Assembly (NCBI GenBank): GCA_937934655.1
Contig: CALGZB010000234.1
Span: 1-32,201, forward strand
Reading direction: 5' to 3'
Origin: an uncultured Acidimicrobiales bacterium
Lineage (GTDB): Bacteria; Actinomycetota; Acidimicrobiia; Acidimicrobiales; SHLQ01
DNA length: 32,201 bases
In this document: one piece after another, positions 7,423 through 14,736 of the stretch
Layout: each line of letters begins with the position of its first letter
How positions within the stretch are numbered: position 1 is the first letter of the stretch
Program-made: the position numbers and the translations under genes
Notes under the pieces: model-generated
Told to the model about the DNA's origin: nothing
The model's input: only the letters and a program-made list of their open reading frames with translations
Databases searched by the model: none

Positions 7423-8010
7423 GTGTCCGATTTACGCCAGCGACGTCACCAACAAACGAAACAAGCACTGTTCGACGCCGCCTTCGCTCTCCTCCGGAAG
7501 CACGGATTCGATGGCGTAACCATGGACCAGATTGCCGAGCACGCCGGGGTGTCACGCTCGACCGCCTATCGGCGGTACGCCAGCAAAGAAGACATCATCC
7601 TCGATGTACCGCGCCAGTTCGTCGCCGCCTGGGACGAAGCGCTGGCAGAGAGCCATGGCGCCCCCTCTAGCCCGCCACCCAGTCTCTCGCATCTCATGAA
7701 GGTCGGTTGTCTTGGTGTGGCCAGCTGGATTGACGCCAACAGCGGCAACGTGCTCCTCGCCTATAAGGCGCTCGCCGCCGCTCCCACGCTGCAGGCATCA
7801 GACACCAGCGACTGGGTCAAACGAATGATCGCCCTCATTCTCGAACAGCGGCCAGATGTCAACGTTGCTGAAGCCGCCACCATCGCCGGCGCCTACATGG
7901 GCGCACTCGACACCATGATGATGCTGTGGGTCGAGAGCGAGGGCACCACGTCGGTGAAGACATCCACCCAGCAGGTTCTCAAGCTGTTGGCCCCAATCCT
8001 TCCCCGGTGA
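7423..8010 (+). CDS. TetR/AcrR family transcriptional regulator
   Basis: A 195-residue one-component repressor-type regulator. The N-terminal helix-turn-helix is typical: 'TKQALFDAAFALLRKHGFDGVTMDQIAEHAGVSRSTAYRRYASKEDII' spans about residues 13-60 (quoted in parts from the family pattern), and the C-terminal helical domain binds an unknown ligand. The GTG at 7423 follows the TPP-enzyme stop by 4 bp, and the gene's TGA overlaps the next start in GTGA, so it is translationally coupled on both sides. Location inside the operon suggests it controls this operon, but no operator palindrome is evident at the promoter near 5762. Confidence 0.92.
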   Translation: MSDLRQRRHQQTKQALFDAAFALLRKHGFDGVTMDQIAEHAGVSRSTAYRRYASKEDIILDVPRQFVAAWDEALAESHGAPSSPPPSLSHLMKVGCLGVASWIDANSGNVLLAYKALAAAPTLQASDTSDWVKRMIALILEQRPDVNVAEAATIAGAYMGALDTMMMLWVESEGTTSVKTSTQQVLKLLAPILPR

Positions 8011-8594
8011 CCCGTCTTGACCGGCCCGTTTGGTACGTAGCGTTCGGCTCCAATCTGTACCGGCCCAGACTTCTCGCCTACCTGCAAGGCACCAAAACCC
8101 CAGGTTCGCCTGCCGGCCTCCGAGAAGCCGGAGCACGCGACACCTCCCCGCCAGCGGCCGACAGCTACCACGCACTTCCCTATCAGCTCTACTTCGCAAA
8201 CCAATCGAAGAAGTGGGGCGGCGGCGTTGCGTTCGTCGACCAGGCAAGCCAGGTAGTCACCCCAACGATCGGTCGGCGATATCTCATCACCTGGGGGCAG
8301 CTCGAAGACCTGTTTCGCCAAGAAAATGGGGCCAGCGAAACACTCGCGATGAGCGAGGACGAACTTCGCACCAATGGCCACGTATCGGGCTACGGCGGCT
8401 GGTACTCCACCCTCCTGCACTGCGGCGACACATCTGGGGTTCCCCTGGCCACTATCACCAGCACGACGCGCCATCCCACCAACCCGCCCTCGCCCGCATA
8501 CCTCGAGGTGATCTCGAAGGGTCTCGGCCAACTCGGCTACGACGACGCACCGATCAACGAGTATCTCGGGAAACACCGCTCCGCGGCGTTCTGA
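8007..8594 (+). CDS. Gamma-glutamylcyclotransferase-like (AIG2/GGCT fold) protein
   Basis: A 195-residue protein whose N-terminus 'VWYVAFGSNLYRPRLLAYL' contains the YVAFGSN motif (residues 10-16) typical of the GGCT/AIG2-like fold, where the YGSN loop binds the gamma-glutamyl or amide group. The middle, with 'YQLYFAN' and 'WGGGVAFVD', fits the beta-barrel of that fold. It may be a cyclotransferase or a hydrolase of an amino-acid conjugate; the substrate cannot be read. The GTG start at 8007 overlaps the TetR stop (GTGA), so it is the third gene of the TPP-enzyme operon. The last ~30 residues hold no recognisable domain. Confidence 0.78.
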   Translation: MTRLDRPVWYVAFGSNLYRPRLLAYLQGTKTPGSPAGLREAGARDTSPPAADSYHALPYQLYFANQSKKWGGGVAFVDQASQVVTPTIGRRYLITWGQLEDLFRQENGASETLAMSEDELRTNGHVSGYGGWYSTLLHCGDTSGVPLATITSTTRHPTNPPSPAYLEVISKGLGQLGYDDAPINEYLGKHRSAAF

Positions 8595-8601
8595 GCAAAC
8601 C

Positions 8602-8663
8602 CGCCCATTCACGCCCATTCACGACACAGCGAAGCAAGAGAGCTGAATGAGACAGCTGAATGA
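8602..8663. repeat. Two short direct repeats that are inverted relative to each other
   Basis: CGCCCATTCA occurs in tandem (8602-8611, 8612-8621); AGCTGAATGA occurs twice with a 13-bp period (8641-8650, 8654-8663). CATTCA in the first pair is the reverse complement of TGAATG in the second, so the two pairs can form alternative stems. They fill the 106-bp gap before the gene at 8701. An operator array or a weak terminator for the preceding operon is possible. Confidence 0.5.
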
Positions 8664-8685
8664 CCCGACCGTCCGCTGAAAGCGA

Positions 8686-8691
8686 TACGGT
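8686..8691 (+). promoter_or_regulatory. -10 element of the gene at 8701
   Basis: TACGGT ends 9 nt before the ATG at 8701, consistent with a leaderless or nearly leaderless transcript for the three-gene group 8701-10568. Confidence 0.45.
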
Positions 8692-8700
8692 TTACCCTGC

Positions 8701-9117
8701 ATGGCAAGAGAATTTGATCCCTCAGCACCACTAAAGCCGCACACCAAGGTCCGGTCGGTTATCGATCTTCCTAACGTGGCGAAATACAGCAACGGCAAAG
8801 TCGAACTCGCAAACGGCGTCACCTGGGTTCGCTACTGGGTCCGGTTCGAGAATGGCGAGTCAATCGGCCACATCTCGCACGGCGACGTCATCCCCGTGAA
8901 GTTCTGGGATCAATACCTCGTTCACAAAGAACAAACCGAACGCGAAGCAGCCGAAGCCGAGGCTCGTGCTGCCGCTGCAGCCGAGGCCGGCGTCGATGCC
9001 GCAGCGTCAGGTGGCGGCGAAGCTGCCGCTGGTGGCGGCTCGGTCATCAATGGTGTGTCGATTCCACCACACCTGCTCGAGCGCTCAGCCGCCGCACGTA
9101 CTCGCCTCGGCGGGTAA
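8701..9117 (+). CDS. Uncharacterised small protein with Ala/Glu/Gly-rich linker
   Basis: 138 residues, function not recognised. Residues 1-75 look like a small folded domain with alternating hydrophobic and polar residues ('GVTWVRYWVRFENGESIGHISHGDVIPVKFWDQYLVH'). Residues ~78-115 are a low-complexity helical then Gly-rich linker (EAAEAEARAAAAAEAG, GGGEAAAGGG), and the C-terminus 'INGVSIPPHLLERSAAARTRLGG' could be a short docking segment. No signal peptide or membrane segment, so probably cytoplasmic. It heads a probable operon with two methyltransferase-like genes (15 bp to the next). The linker-plus-tail layout suggests a small adaptor, but this is only inference. Confidence 0.75.
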   Translation: MAREFDPSAPLKPHTKVRSVIDLPNVAKYSNGKVELANGVTWVRYWVRFENGESIGHISHGDVIPVKFWDQYLVHKEQTEREAAEAEARAAAAAEAGVDAAASGGGEAAAGGGSVINGVSIPPHLLERSAAARTRLGG

Positions 9118-9132
9118 CTCGCTCACTGCTAT

Positions 9133-9969
9133 ATGACGCAGGGAACATCCCACGCTGCCGAGCGCTACCTCGACATTCTCACCGGTTGCCTCACACGAGA
9201 ACTCTTTCTCGATGAAGAAGCCCGCAACCTCGACCTCAACATCTGGGTTGACGAAGTTGGCGGCGATATCGACAAGCTGCGCGATGCACTGCGCTCCAAT
9301 AACTGGCGCATTGTGCACCGAGGCGGCGATGCCGCCATTCGCGAGGTAGGCCACGATTGGCCGCCCACTGCCGAAACCATGGTGGGTCGGGCTCGTCTAG
9401 ACAATGCTCGGGCACTCGCTACGCAGGCCATTCTCGAAGGTGTCCCCGGTGATTTCATCGAGACCGGGGTCTGGCGCGGTGGTGTGACCATCTTGTTCCG
9501 CGGGATCCTCGATGCCTACGGCGACAACGACCGCACCGTCTGGGTCGCCGACAGTTTCGAAGGCCTCCCGGCACCCAACGCCGATCTGTACCCCGCCGAC
9601 GAAGGGTTCGACCTCTCGGCCATTGAAGCGTTGAAGATCGGTGTCGATGCCGTCAAAGCAAACTTTGAACGGTACGGGCTCCTCGACGATCAGGTGCAGT
9701 TCCTGCCCGGTTGGTTCTCCGACACCTTGCACGCCGCCCCTATCGAACAACTCGCCGTCCTACGACTCGACGGCGATCTGTACGAGTCGACCATGGATGC
9801 AATCACGGTTCTCGAACCGAAGGTCGCACCGGGCGGCTATGTCATCGTCGACGACTACGGGGCCTTCGAACCGTGCCGCAAGGCGGTCGACGAATACCGC
9901 GAGGCCAACGGCATCACCGACCCGATCACCACCGTCGACTGGACCGGCGTATGGTGGAAAAAGTCATGA
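9133..9969 (+). CDS. TylF/MycF-family O-methyltransferase
   Basis: A 278-residue S-adenosylmethionine-dependent methyltransferase of the TylF/MycF (macrocin O-methyltransferase) family, which methylates sugar hydroxyls in a metal-dependent way in the characterised members. The SAM-binding loop 'GDFIETGVWRGG' is at residues 106-117, 'WVADSFEGLP' at 137-145, and the metal-site region is seen in 'VLRLDGDLYESTMDAI' and 'YVIVDDYGAF'. The ~100 residues before the core are longer than a minimal domain, as in TylF. The acceptor here is unknown: cell-surface glycan or glycolipid are reasonable guesses. The next gene starts inside its stop codon (ATGA). Confidence 0.9.
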   Translation: MTQGTSHAAERYLDILTGCLTRELFLDEEARNLDLNIWVDEVGGDIDKLRDALRSNNWRIVHRGGDAAIREVGHDWPPTAETMVGRARLDNARALATQAILEGVPGDFIETGVWRGGVTILFRGILDAYGDNDRTVWVADSFEGLPAPNADLYPADEGFDLSAIEALKIGVDAVKANFERYGLLDDQVQFLPGWFSDTLHAAPIEQLAVLRLDGDLYESTMDAITVLEPKVAPGGYVIVDDYGAFEPCRKAVDEYREANGITDPITTVDWTGVWWKKS

Positions 9970-10568
9970 GTGAATTTCCCACCTATTACCACCTACTCGC
10001 CGACCTCCATATCCGTCGATCGCCGAACACGTATCTCGAGATCGGCGTCCACGAGGGCCACTCGCTCGGTCTTGTCGGTGCAACGACCCAAGTCGTTGGC
10101 ATCGACCCTGAGCCAAAGATCACCAGCCAACTCGGCGACAACATCACCGTTGTTACATCGACCTCCGACGACTACTTCGCCTCCGAATCTGGTCAAGCCC
10201 CGTTCGGCGACGCCCCCATCGAGATGGCCTTTATCGACGGCATGCATCACGTCGAGTTTGCGCTCCGTGACTTCATCAACATTGAGGCTCGCAGTGCGAC
10301 AACCTCCACCGTGCTCGTTCACGATTGCGTCCCGATCGACGAAGAGACCGCCAAACGCGAACGGTCGACCGTGATCTGGAGCGGAGACATCTGGAAACTG
10401 ATTCCATTCCTGCGCACCCACCGACCCGATCTCGAGATCACGGTGCATGACGTCGAACCCACCGGATTGGCCGAAATCACCAACCTCGACCCAACAAATA
10501 CCACGCTGGCCGATCGATACGACGAACTCGTCGATGAGCTCATCGCCACCCCGTGGGCGGGTCGCTAA
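9966..10568 (+). CDS. Class I SAM-dependent methyltransferase-like protein
   Basis: A 200-residue protein with a Rossmann-type SAM motif 'TYLEIGVHEGHSLG' (residues 22-35), an acidic end of strand 2 in 'VVGIDPEP' (43-50), and 'IEMAFIDGMHHVEFALRDFIN', the pattern of Methyltransf_24 / cephalosporin-hydroxylase-like proteins. After the core comes 'LVHDCVPIDEETAKRE', with acidic residues where metal or substrate could bind. It starts at the ATG at 9966, overlapping the TylF-like stop by 4 bp, so the two are translationally coupled and may work on the same acceptor. Its TAA overlaps the TAG of the convergent flavoprotein gene by 4 bp. Confidence 0.82.
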   Translation: MSEFPTYYHLLADLHIRRSPNTYLEIGVHEGHSLGLVGATTQVVGIDPEPKITSQLGDNITVVTSTSDDYFASESGQAPFGDAPIEMAFIDGMHHVEFALRDFINIEARSATTSTVLVHDCVPIDEETAKRERSTVIWSGDIWKLIPFLRTHRPDLEITVHDVEPTGLAEITNLDPTNTTLADRYDELVDELIATPWAGR

Positions 10569-11506
10569 CCCTTCACGTACTGGGTAGCGAGCTGATCGAG
10601 CAGTTCGAGACAATCGGCGGCGGTCTCGGAGAGTATGTCGGCGACCGGACGGATCGACTCGATGCGCCCCGCTACTTCGCCGCACAAGGCAAGCGCCGCA
10701 TTCATGTCACCACCGAAGTACAGATCGGCCATACCGGCCATCGCGGTCATCGCGTTGGTGTCGGTATCGAACTTCAGCGCCTCTGACGTGTCGGTCTTCA
10801 GTGCTCGGAGCGCCGGCGAGGTGTGACCGTTGAGGAACACGGTGTCGGTTTCGGCGGCGTTCACGATGGCGTCTTTCCAGTTGGTGTGAATCGGCGATTC
10901 AGCTGCCGAGACCATTCGAGTTCCCATCTGGATTGCCTCGGCACCCAACGCAAACGCTGCTGCCATTGTGGGCCCATCGACAAACCCACCGGCGGCAACG
11001 ATTGGCACGTCGACCTTCGACCGAACCAGTGGCAGGAGCACCATGCTGGCGACCGGCGTCGGGTTCTTAAAACCGCCACCTTCGCCGCCTTCGACGACCA
11101 ACCCATCAACGCCGGCCTCCACTGCTTTCAGAGCGCCTCGAAGCGTCGGCACCACGTGGAAGACCGTGAGGTCGGCTTCTTTCAGCTGGCTCGTGTACTT
11201 CAGTGGGTTTCCCGCAGAGGTCGTTACAAACTTCACTCCCTGATCGACGACAAAGTCGACGATTCCTGGATCCTTCACAAATGCTTGGGCAATATTGACG
11301 CCGAACGGCTTGTCGGTGAGGTCACGCATCTTACGAATCTCTTCTTTCACCGCATCGAGTTCGCCCGAAGACGTCTCGATGATTCCGAGCCCTCCAGCCT
11401 CAGAAACCGCCGACGCCAGCTGGCTTCGGGCGATCCAGCCCATCGGTGCCTGGATGATCGGCAGTTCGATTCCGAGGAGGTCGGTGATTCGGTTCTGAAA
11501 GCTCAT
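10565..11506 (-). CDS. Nitronate monooxygenase-like FMN-dependent TIM-barrel protein
   Basis: A 313-residue member of the NMO / 2-nitropropane dioxygenase family (FMN-binding TIM barrel, also including FabK-type enoyl reductases). Seen: 'LGIELPIIQAPMGW' (11-24), 'PFGVNIAQAF', 'GVDGLVVEGGEGGGF' (132-146), 'VPIVAAGGFVDG' and 'GAEAIQMGTRMV' for phosphate binding. At the position where class I NMO and FabK have the catalytic His (EGGGH-type motif) there is F146, so ordinary nitronate oxidation is doubtful. The ATG at 11506 is preferred over the GTG at 11515 because TACCGT ends 7 nt before it. Divergent from the flavodoxin gene, 25 bp between start codons. Confidence 0.88.
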   Translation of the reverse strand: MSFQNRITDLLGIELPIIQAPMGWIARSQLASAVSEAGGLGIIETSSGELDAVKEEIRKMRDLTDKPFGVNIAQAFVKDPGIVDFVVDQGVKFVTTSAGNPLKYTSQLKEADLTVFHVVPTLRGALKAVEAGVDGLVVEGGEGGGFKNPTPVASMVLLPLVRSKVDVPIVAAGGFVDGPTMAAAFALGAEAIQMGTRMVSAAESPIHTNWKDAIVNAAETDTVFLNGHTSPALRALKTDTSEALKFDTDTNAMTAMAGMADLYFGGDMNAALALCGEVAGRIESIRPVADILSETAADCLELLDQLATQYVKG

Positions 11507-11513
11507 GCGCCGC

Positions 11514-11523
11514 ACGGTAGTGT
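11514..11523. promoter_or_regulatory. Symmetric bidirectional -10 element for NMO-like and flavodoxin genes
   Basis: On the minus strand TACCGT (11519-11514) ends 7 nt before the ATG at 11506; on the plus strand TAGTGT (11518-11523) ends 8 nt before the ATG at 11532. The two hexamers overlap by the central TA at 11518-11519, the same geometry as at 1218-1227. Confidence 0.6.
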
Positions 11524-11531
11524 CGTTTGTG

Positions 11532-11948
11532 ATGAACGTTGTAGTTATCTATGAAAGTCGATCCGGCAACACCAAGCGTGCGGCCGAGCTCATTGCCTCC
11601 GGAGTTATCCGCGATGGCGGAACCGCGGCTGCGTATCCATCGACGGCTGTCGATCTCGCCGCGGTATCTGCAGCTGACCTGGTCGTCGTTGGCACCTGGA
11701 CCGATGGACTGTTCTTCTTTGGTCAGCGTCCCGGAGGTTCGATGCGTTTGTGGGAGATGCCCGACATCCATCACAAACGCGCCGCGGTGTTCTGCACCTA
11801 CGCCAAGAATCCAGGCAACACCGTTACGAAACTGGCGAAGCTCGTGGAAGGAAAGGGCGCAACCGTTATTGGCGGCGACTCTTTCCATCGCAACAACCTC
11901 GTCGAAGAAACCGATCACTTCGTCAACGGCCTTCTCGCTCTCGTCTAA
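11532..11948 (+). CDS. Flavodoxin-like domain protein
   Basis: A 138-residue single-domain protein. The N-terminal 'VVVIYESRSGNTKRAAELIA' contains the FMN phosphate-binding loop SRSGNT (about residues 9-14), and 'DLVVVGTWTDGLFFFGQRPGG' matches the second flavin-contact region of flavodoxins. 'RAAVFCTYAKNPGNTVTKLAKLV' is the third strand/helix element. It may carry electrons or act as a small FMN reductase. Its neighbours are an FMN-binding NMO-like protein on the other side of the shared promoter and a DNA ligase 8 bp downstream; the first could be a redox partner, the second is likely just co-transcribed. A CT-Y pair of aromatic residues around position 90 is typical of the family. Confidence 0.85.
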   Translation: MNVVVIYESRSGNTKRAAELIASGVIRDGGTAAAYPSTAVDLAAVSAADLVVVGTWTDGLFFFGQRPGGSMRLWEMPDIHHKRAAVFCTYAKNPGNTVTKLAKLVEGKGATVIGGDSFHRNNLVEETDHFVNGLLALV

Positions 11949-11956
11949 CGGGCGTC

Positions 11957-13558
11957 GTGGCGACCAGCGATCATCCGGTTGGCTCGTTCGCTGCTCTCGT
12001 CGAAGCATCAGGTCGCGTTGGTGCGACGAGTAAGCGGAAAGAAAAGATCGAGACGCTCGGCGAGCTGCTAGCTCCCCTCGAGCCACACGACGCCAAGATT
12101 GCCATTGGCCTGCTCGTCGGCGAACCGCGTCAGGGACGCATCGGTGTTGGTTGGTCGGCGGTAACAAATGTCGCATACGACCCTGCGCGATCGAGCGATC
12201 TACAACTCACCGACATCGATGAGGCCATCGAGAACCTTCAGGCCACCAGTGGAGCTGGGTCGGTCGCACGGCGCTCCGAGCAACTCTCCCAACTCTTCGG
12301 TGCTGCGACCGAGACCGAAGTCGACTTTCTCAAACGACTCTTTGTGGGCGAGATTCGCCAAGGAGCTCTTGGCGGACTCTTGGCCGACGCAGTCGCGAAG
12401 GCCCACGGCATCCCCGCAACCGTGGTTCGGCGGGCGGCAATGCTCTCTGGCGATCTTGGCCACGCGGCATCGGTTGCGGCAGCCGACGGCCGAAAGGGCC
12501 TCGAAGCAATCGGGCTCGCGGTACTCACCGGAGTACAACCAATGCTGGCGGCCACCTCGACCGACGTCAACGACGCTCTCGAAGCCACCGGAGAGGCATC
12601 GGTCGAGTGGAAACTCGATGGCGCTCGTATACAGGTCCACCGGTCCGGCCAAGACGTTCGTATCTTCACCCGCAATCTCAACGACATCACCGAGCGGCTT
12701 CCCGAGACCGTAGCGCTCGTCCGCTCGCTGCCATGCGAATCAGTGGTCCTCGACGGCGAAGTCCTGTTTCTCAACGCCGATGGACGCCCGGAGGCGTTCC
12801 AGGACTCGATGTCGAAGCTCAGCCAGGACGACCGCGACGGGCCAACAACATCTGAAGGTCTGCAGTCGTCATTCTTCGACATCTTGCACATCGACGGCCG
12901 GGATCTGATCGACCTCCCACTCTCGGACCGCCTTGCCGAACTCGAACGCGTCGCGGGGTCCCATCGAATCCCGGCGGTCATCACCTCGAACCCCGAGGTC
13001 GCAGCGAAGGCCCTCAAAAAGGCACTAGCAAGCGGTCATGAAGGCGTGATGGTCAAAGGCGTCGATGCTCCGTATCAGGCAGGCCGACGCGGGAAGTCGT
13101 GGCGAAAGGTCAAGCCGGTCCACACCCTCGACCTCGTCGTGCTCGCCGCCGAATGGGGCCATGGCCGACGCACGGGGTGGCTCTCGAACCTTCATCTCGG
13201 TGCTCGGAGAGATACCCCGGTTTCCGAAGAACCCGACCCAGGCGAGCCGGAGTTTGTGATGGTCGGCAAGACCTTTAAGGGTCTCACCGACGAGCTCCTT
13301 CGCTGGCAAACCGAGTCGTTCCCGACGCAGATGCGCCACCACGACGGCCCGGCATGGGATGGAGACAAACCACCTCCCTACGGAACCTTGCACCTCCACC
13401 CACACTTCATCGTCGAGATCGCGCTCGATGGAGCGCAAGCATCAACCAAATACCCCGGAGGAGTAGCCCTGCGCTTCGCCCGAGTTCGGTCGTATCGAAC
13501 CGACAAAACACTTGCCGAGGTCGACACGCTCAGCGCAGTGCGTTTGCTGCTCAAATAG
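11957..13558 (+). CDS. lig: ATP-dependent DNA ligase (LigB type)
   Basis: A 533-residue ATP-dependent DNA ligase of the archaeal/actinobacterial type. An N-terminal helical DNA-binding domain (~1-200) is followed by the nucleotidyltransferase core: motif I 'EWKLDGARIQVHR', where K219 is the adenylated lysine, motif III 'VVLDGEVLF', motif IV 'EGVMVKG' near residues 362-368, motif V 'WRKVKP', and the OB-fold C-terminus with 'ALRFARVRSYRTDK'. It seals nicks in DNA using ATP; most bacteria rely on NAD-dependent LigA for replication, so this is an accessory, repair-type ligase. The GTG at 11957 follows the flavodoxin stop by 8 bp. The stop overlaps the galK stop by 8 bp in convergent orientation. 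Symbol is generic. Confidence 0.95.
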   Translation: MATSDHPVGSFAALVEASGRVGATSKRKEKIETLGELLAPLEPHDAKIAIGLLVGEPRQGRIGVGWSAVTNVAYDPARSSDLQLTDIDEAIENLQATSGAGSVARRSEQLSQLFGAATETEVDFLKRLFVGEIRQGALGGLLADAVAKAHGIPATVVRRAAMLSGDLGHAASVAAADGRKGLEAIGLAVLTGVQPMLAATSTDVNDALEATGEASVEWKLDGARIQVHRSGQDVRIFTRNLNDITERLPETVALVRSLPCESVVLDGEVLFLNADGRPEAFQDSMSKLSQDDRDGPTTSEGLQSSFFDILHIDGRDLIDLPLSDRLAELERVAGSHRIPAVITSNPEVAAKALKKALASGHEGVMVKGVDAPYQAGRRGKSWRKVKPVHTLDLVVLAAEWGHGRRTGWLSNLHLGARRDTPVSEEPDPGEPEFVMVGKTFKGLTDELLRWQTESFPTQMRHHDGPAWDGDKPPPYGTLHLHPHFIVEIALDGAQASTKYPGGVALRFARVRSYRTDKTLAEVDTLSAVRLLLK

Positions 13559-14678
13559 GGTCGACGAGATGGGTGCCCTTGGCCGGGCGGCTCGGAATAA
13601 TCTGGGGAACTGCGTCATAGCGTTGCCGGTACGCAGCATCGATTGTGGCTGCAGCCTTGTCGGCGTGCTCCTCGGCAACGAGCGCCACACAAGCTCCAGC
13701 AAACCCTGCGCCGGTCAGGCGGGCGCCGTGCACCCCCTCAACATCGAGAGCAACGTCGACCATGACGTCGAGTGCCGGACCGGAGACTTCGAAATCATCG
13801 CGGAGAGACTCGTGACTCGCAACCATGAGCCGGCCCGCTTCCGACCAATCGCCTGAAGCGGCCGCCCTTCCCCAAGCGAGGACCCGGTCGTTCTCGCTGA
13901 TCACGTGCCGTGCGCGACGCCGGGCGAGATCATCGACCCCTGATGCATCGAGCATGTCCATCGTTGCGTATCGGAGCGACTTCACTCCTAACTCCACAGA
14001 CGCTCGCTCGCAGGTCGAGCGTCGCTCGTTGTACTCCGAGTCAACCAATCCCCGTTTGGTGCCCGAGTGAAGGATCAAAACAACAACACCACCGGGAAGT
14101 TCAACGGGATAGGTCGAGTAATCAGCGCAATCGATTCGGCTGACCGCCCGTTCGACCGCCGTCGCACAGATGAGTTGGTCCATCACCCCGCATGCCACAC
14201 CCACCCACTCGTTCTCGGCACGAACGCACCGAAGCGCCATATCAGTGGCGTCCCACTCGCCCTCGGTGACCGCAGTAAGCGTTCGCGCCACGGCGAGCTC
14301 AAGCGCCGCCGAAGACGACAACCCGGACCCCGAAGGAATAGTGCTACTAAAAACGGCATCGAACCCGCGAACCTCAAGGCCGTCCTGGGCAAAATGCCTG
14401 ATCACACCCTGGGGGTAAATGCCCCACCCGTGCACCGGATCGACACTATCGATATCGATCACGAACGGATTCGGGTCGGCGCCCGTGTACAAAACCGCTC
14501 TGCGGTCCTCGCGAGGTCGGAACGCCATTTCAATGTGGCGTTCGATACCCATTGGGCTGACGAAACCATCGTTGTAATCGGTGTGTTCACCAATCAGGTT
14601 CACCCGTCCTGGCGAGATGACGCTACCAACTGGAGCGTTATCGAAGCGCTGGACGAACAGTTCTTGAAGTTGAGCCAT
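13551..14678 (-). CDS. galK: Galactokinase
   Basis: A 375-residue GHMP-family kinase. The galactokinase signature 'GRVNLIGEHTDYNDGF' is at residues 24-39, the ATP-binding 'IPSGSGLSSSAALELA' follows near 113-128, and GHMP motif 3 'RLTGAGFAGACVALV' is near the C-terminus. It phosphorylates D-galactose at C1 with ATP, the first step of the Leloir pathway. No galT or galE is adjacent. The gene is the last of a minus-strand series, 58 bp after the NERD-kinase gene. An AGAGGG segment a few bases before the ATG could serve as ribosome-binding site, unlike the leaderless genes around it. Length is normal (about 380). Confidence 0.95.
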   Translation of the reverse strand: MAQLQELFVQRFDNAPVGSVISPGRVNLIGEHTDYNDGFVSPMGIERHIEMAFRPREDRRAVLYTGADPNPFVIDIDSVDPVHGWGIYPQGVIRHFAQDGLEVRGFDAVFSSTIPSGSGLSSSAALELAVARTLTAVTEGEWDATDMALRCVRAENEWVGVACGVMDQLICATAVERAVSRIDCADYSTYPVELPGGVVVLILHSGTKRGLVDSEYNERRSTCERASVELGVKSLRYATMDMLDASGVDDLARRRARHVISENDRVLAWGRAAASGDWSEAGRLMVASHESLRDDFEVSGPALDVMVDVALDVEGVHGARLTGAGFAGACVALVAEEHADKAAATIDAAYRQRYDAVPQIIPSRPAKGTHLVDPI

Positions 14679-14736
14679 AAGCCCTCTAGGACAATCGACG
14701 GAACTAGTAACTATGCCGCATCACTTCGGGCTTTGC

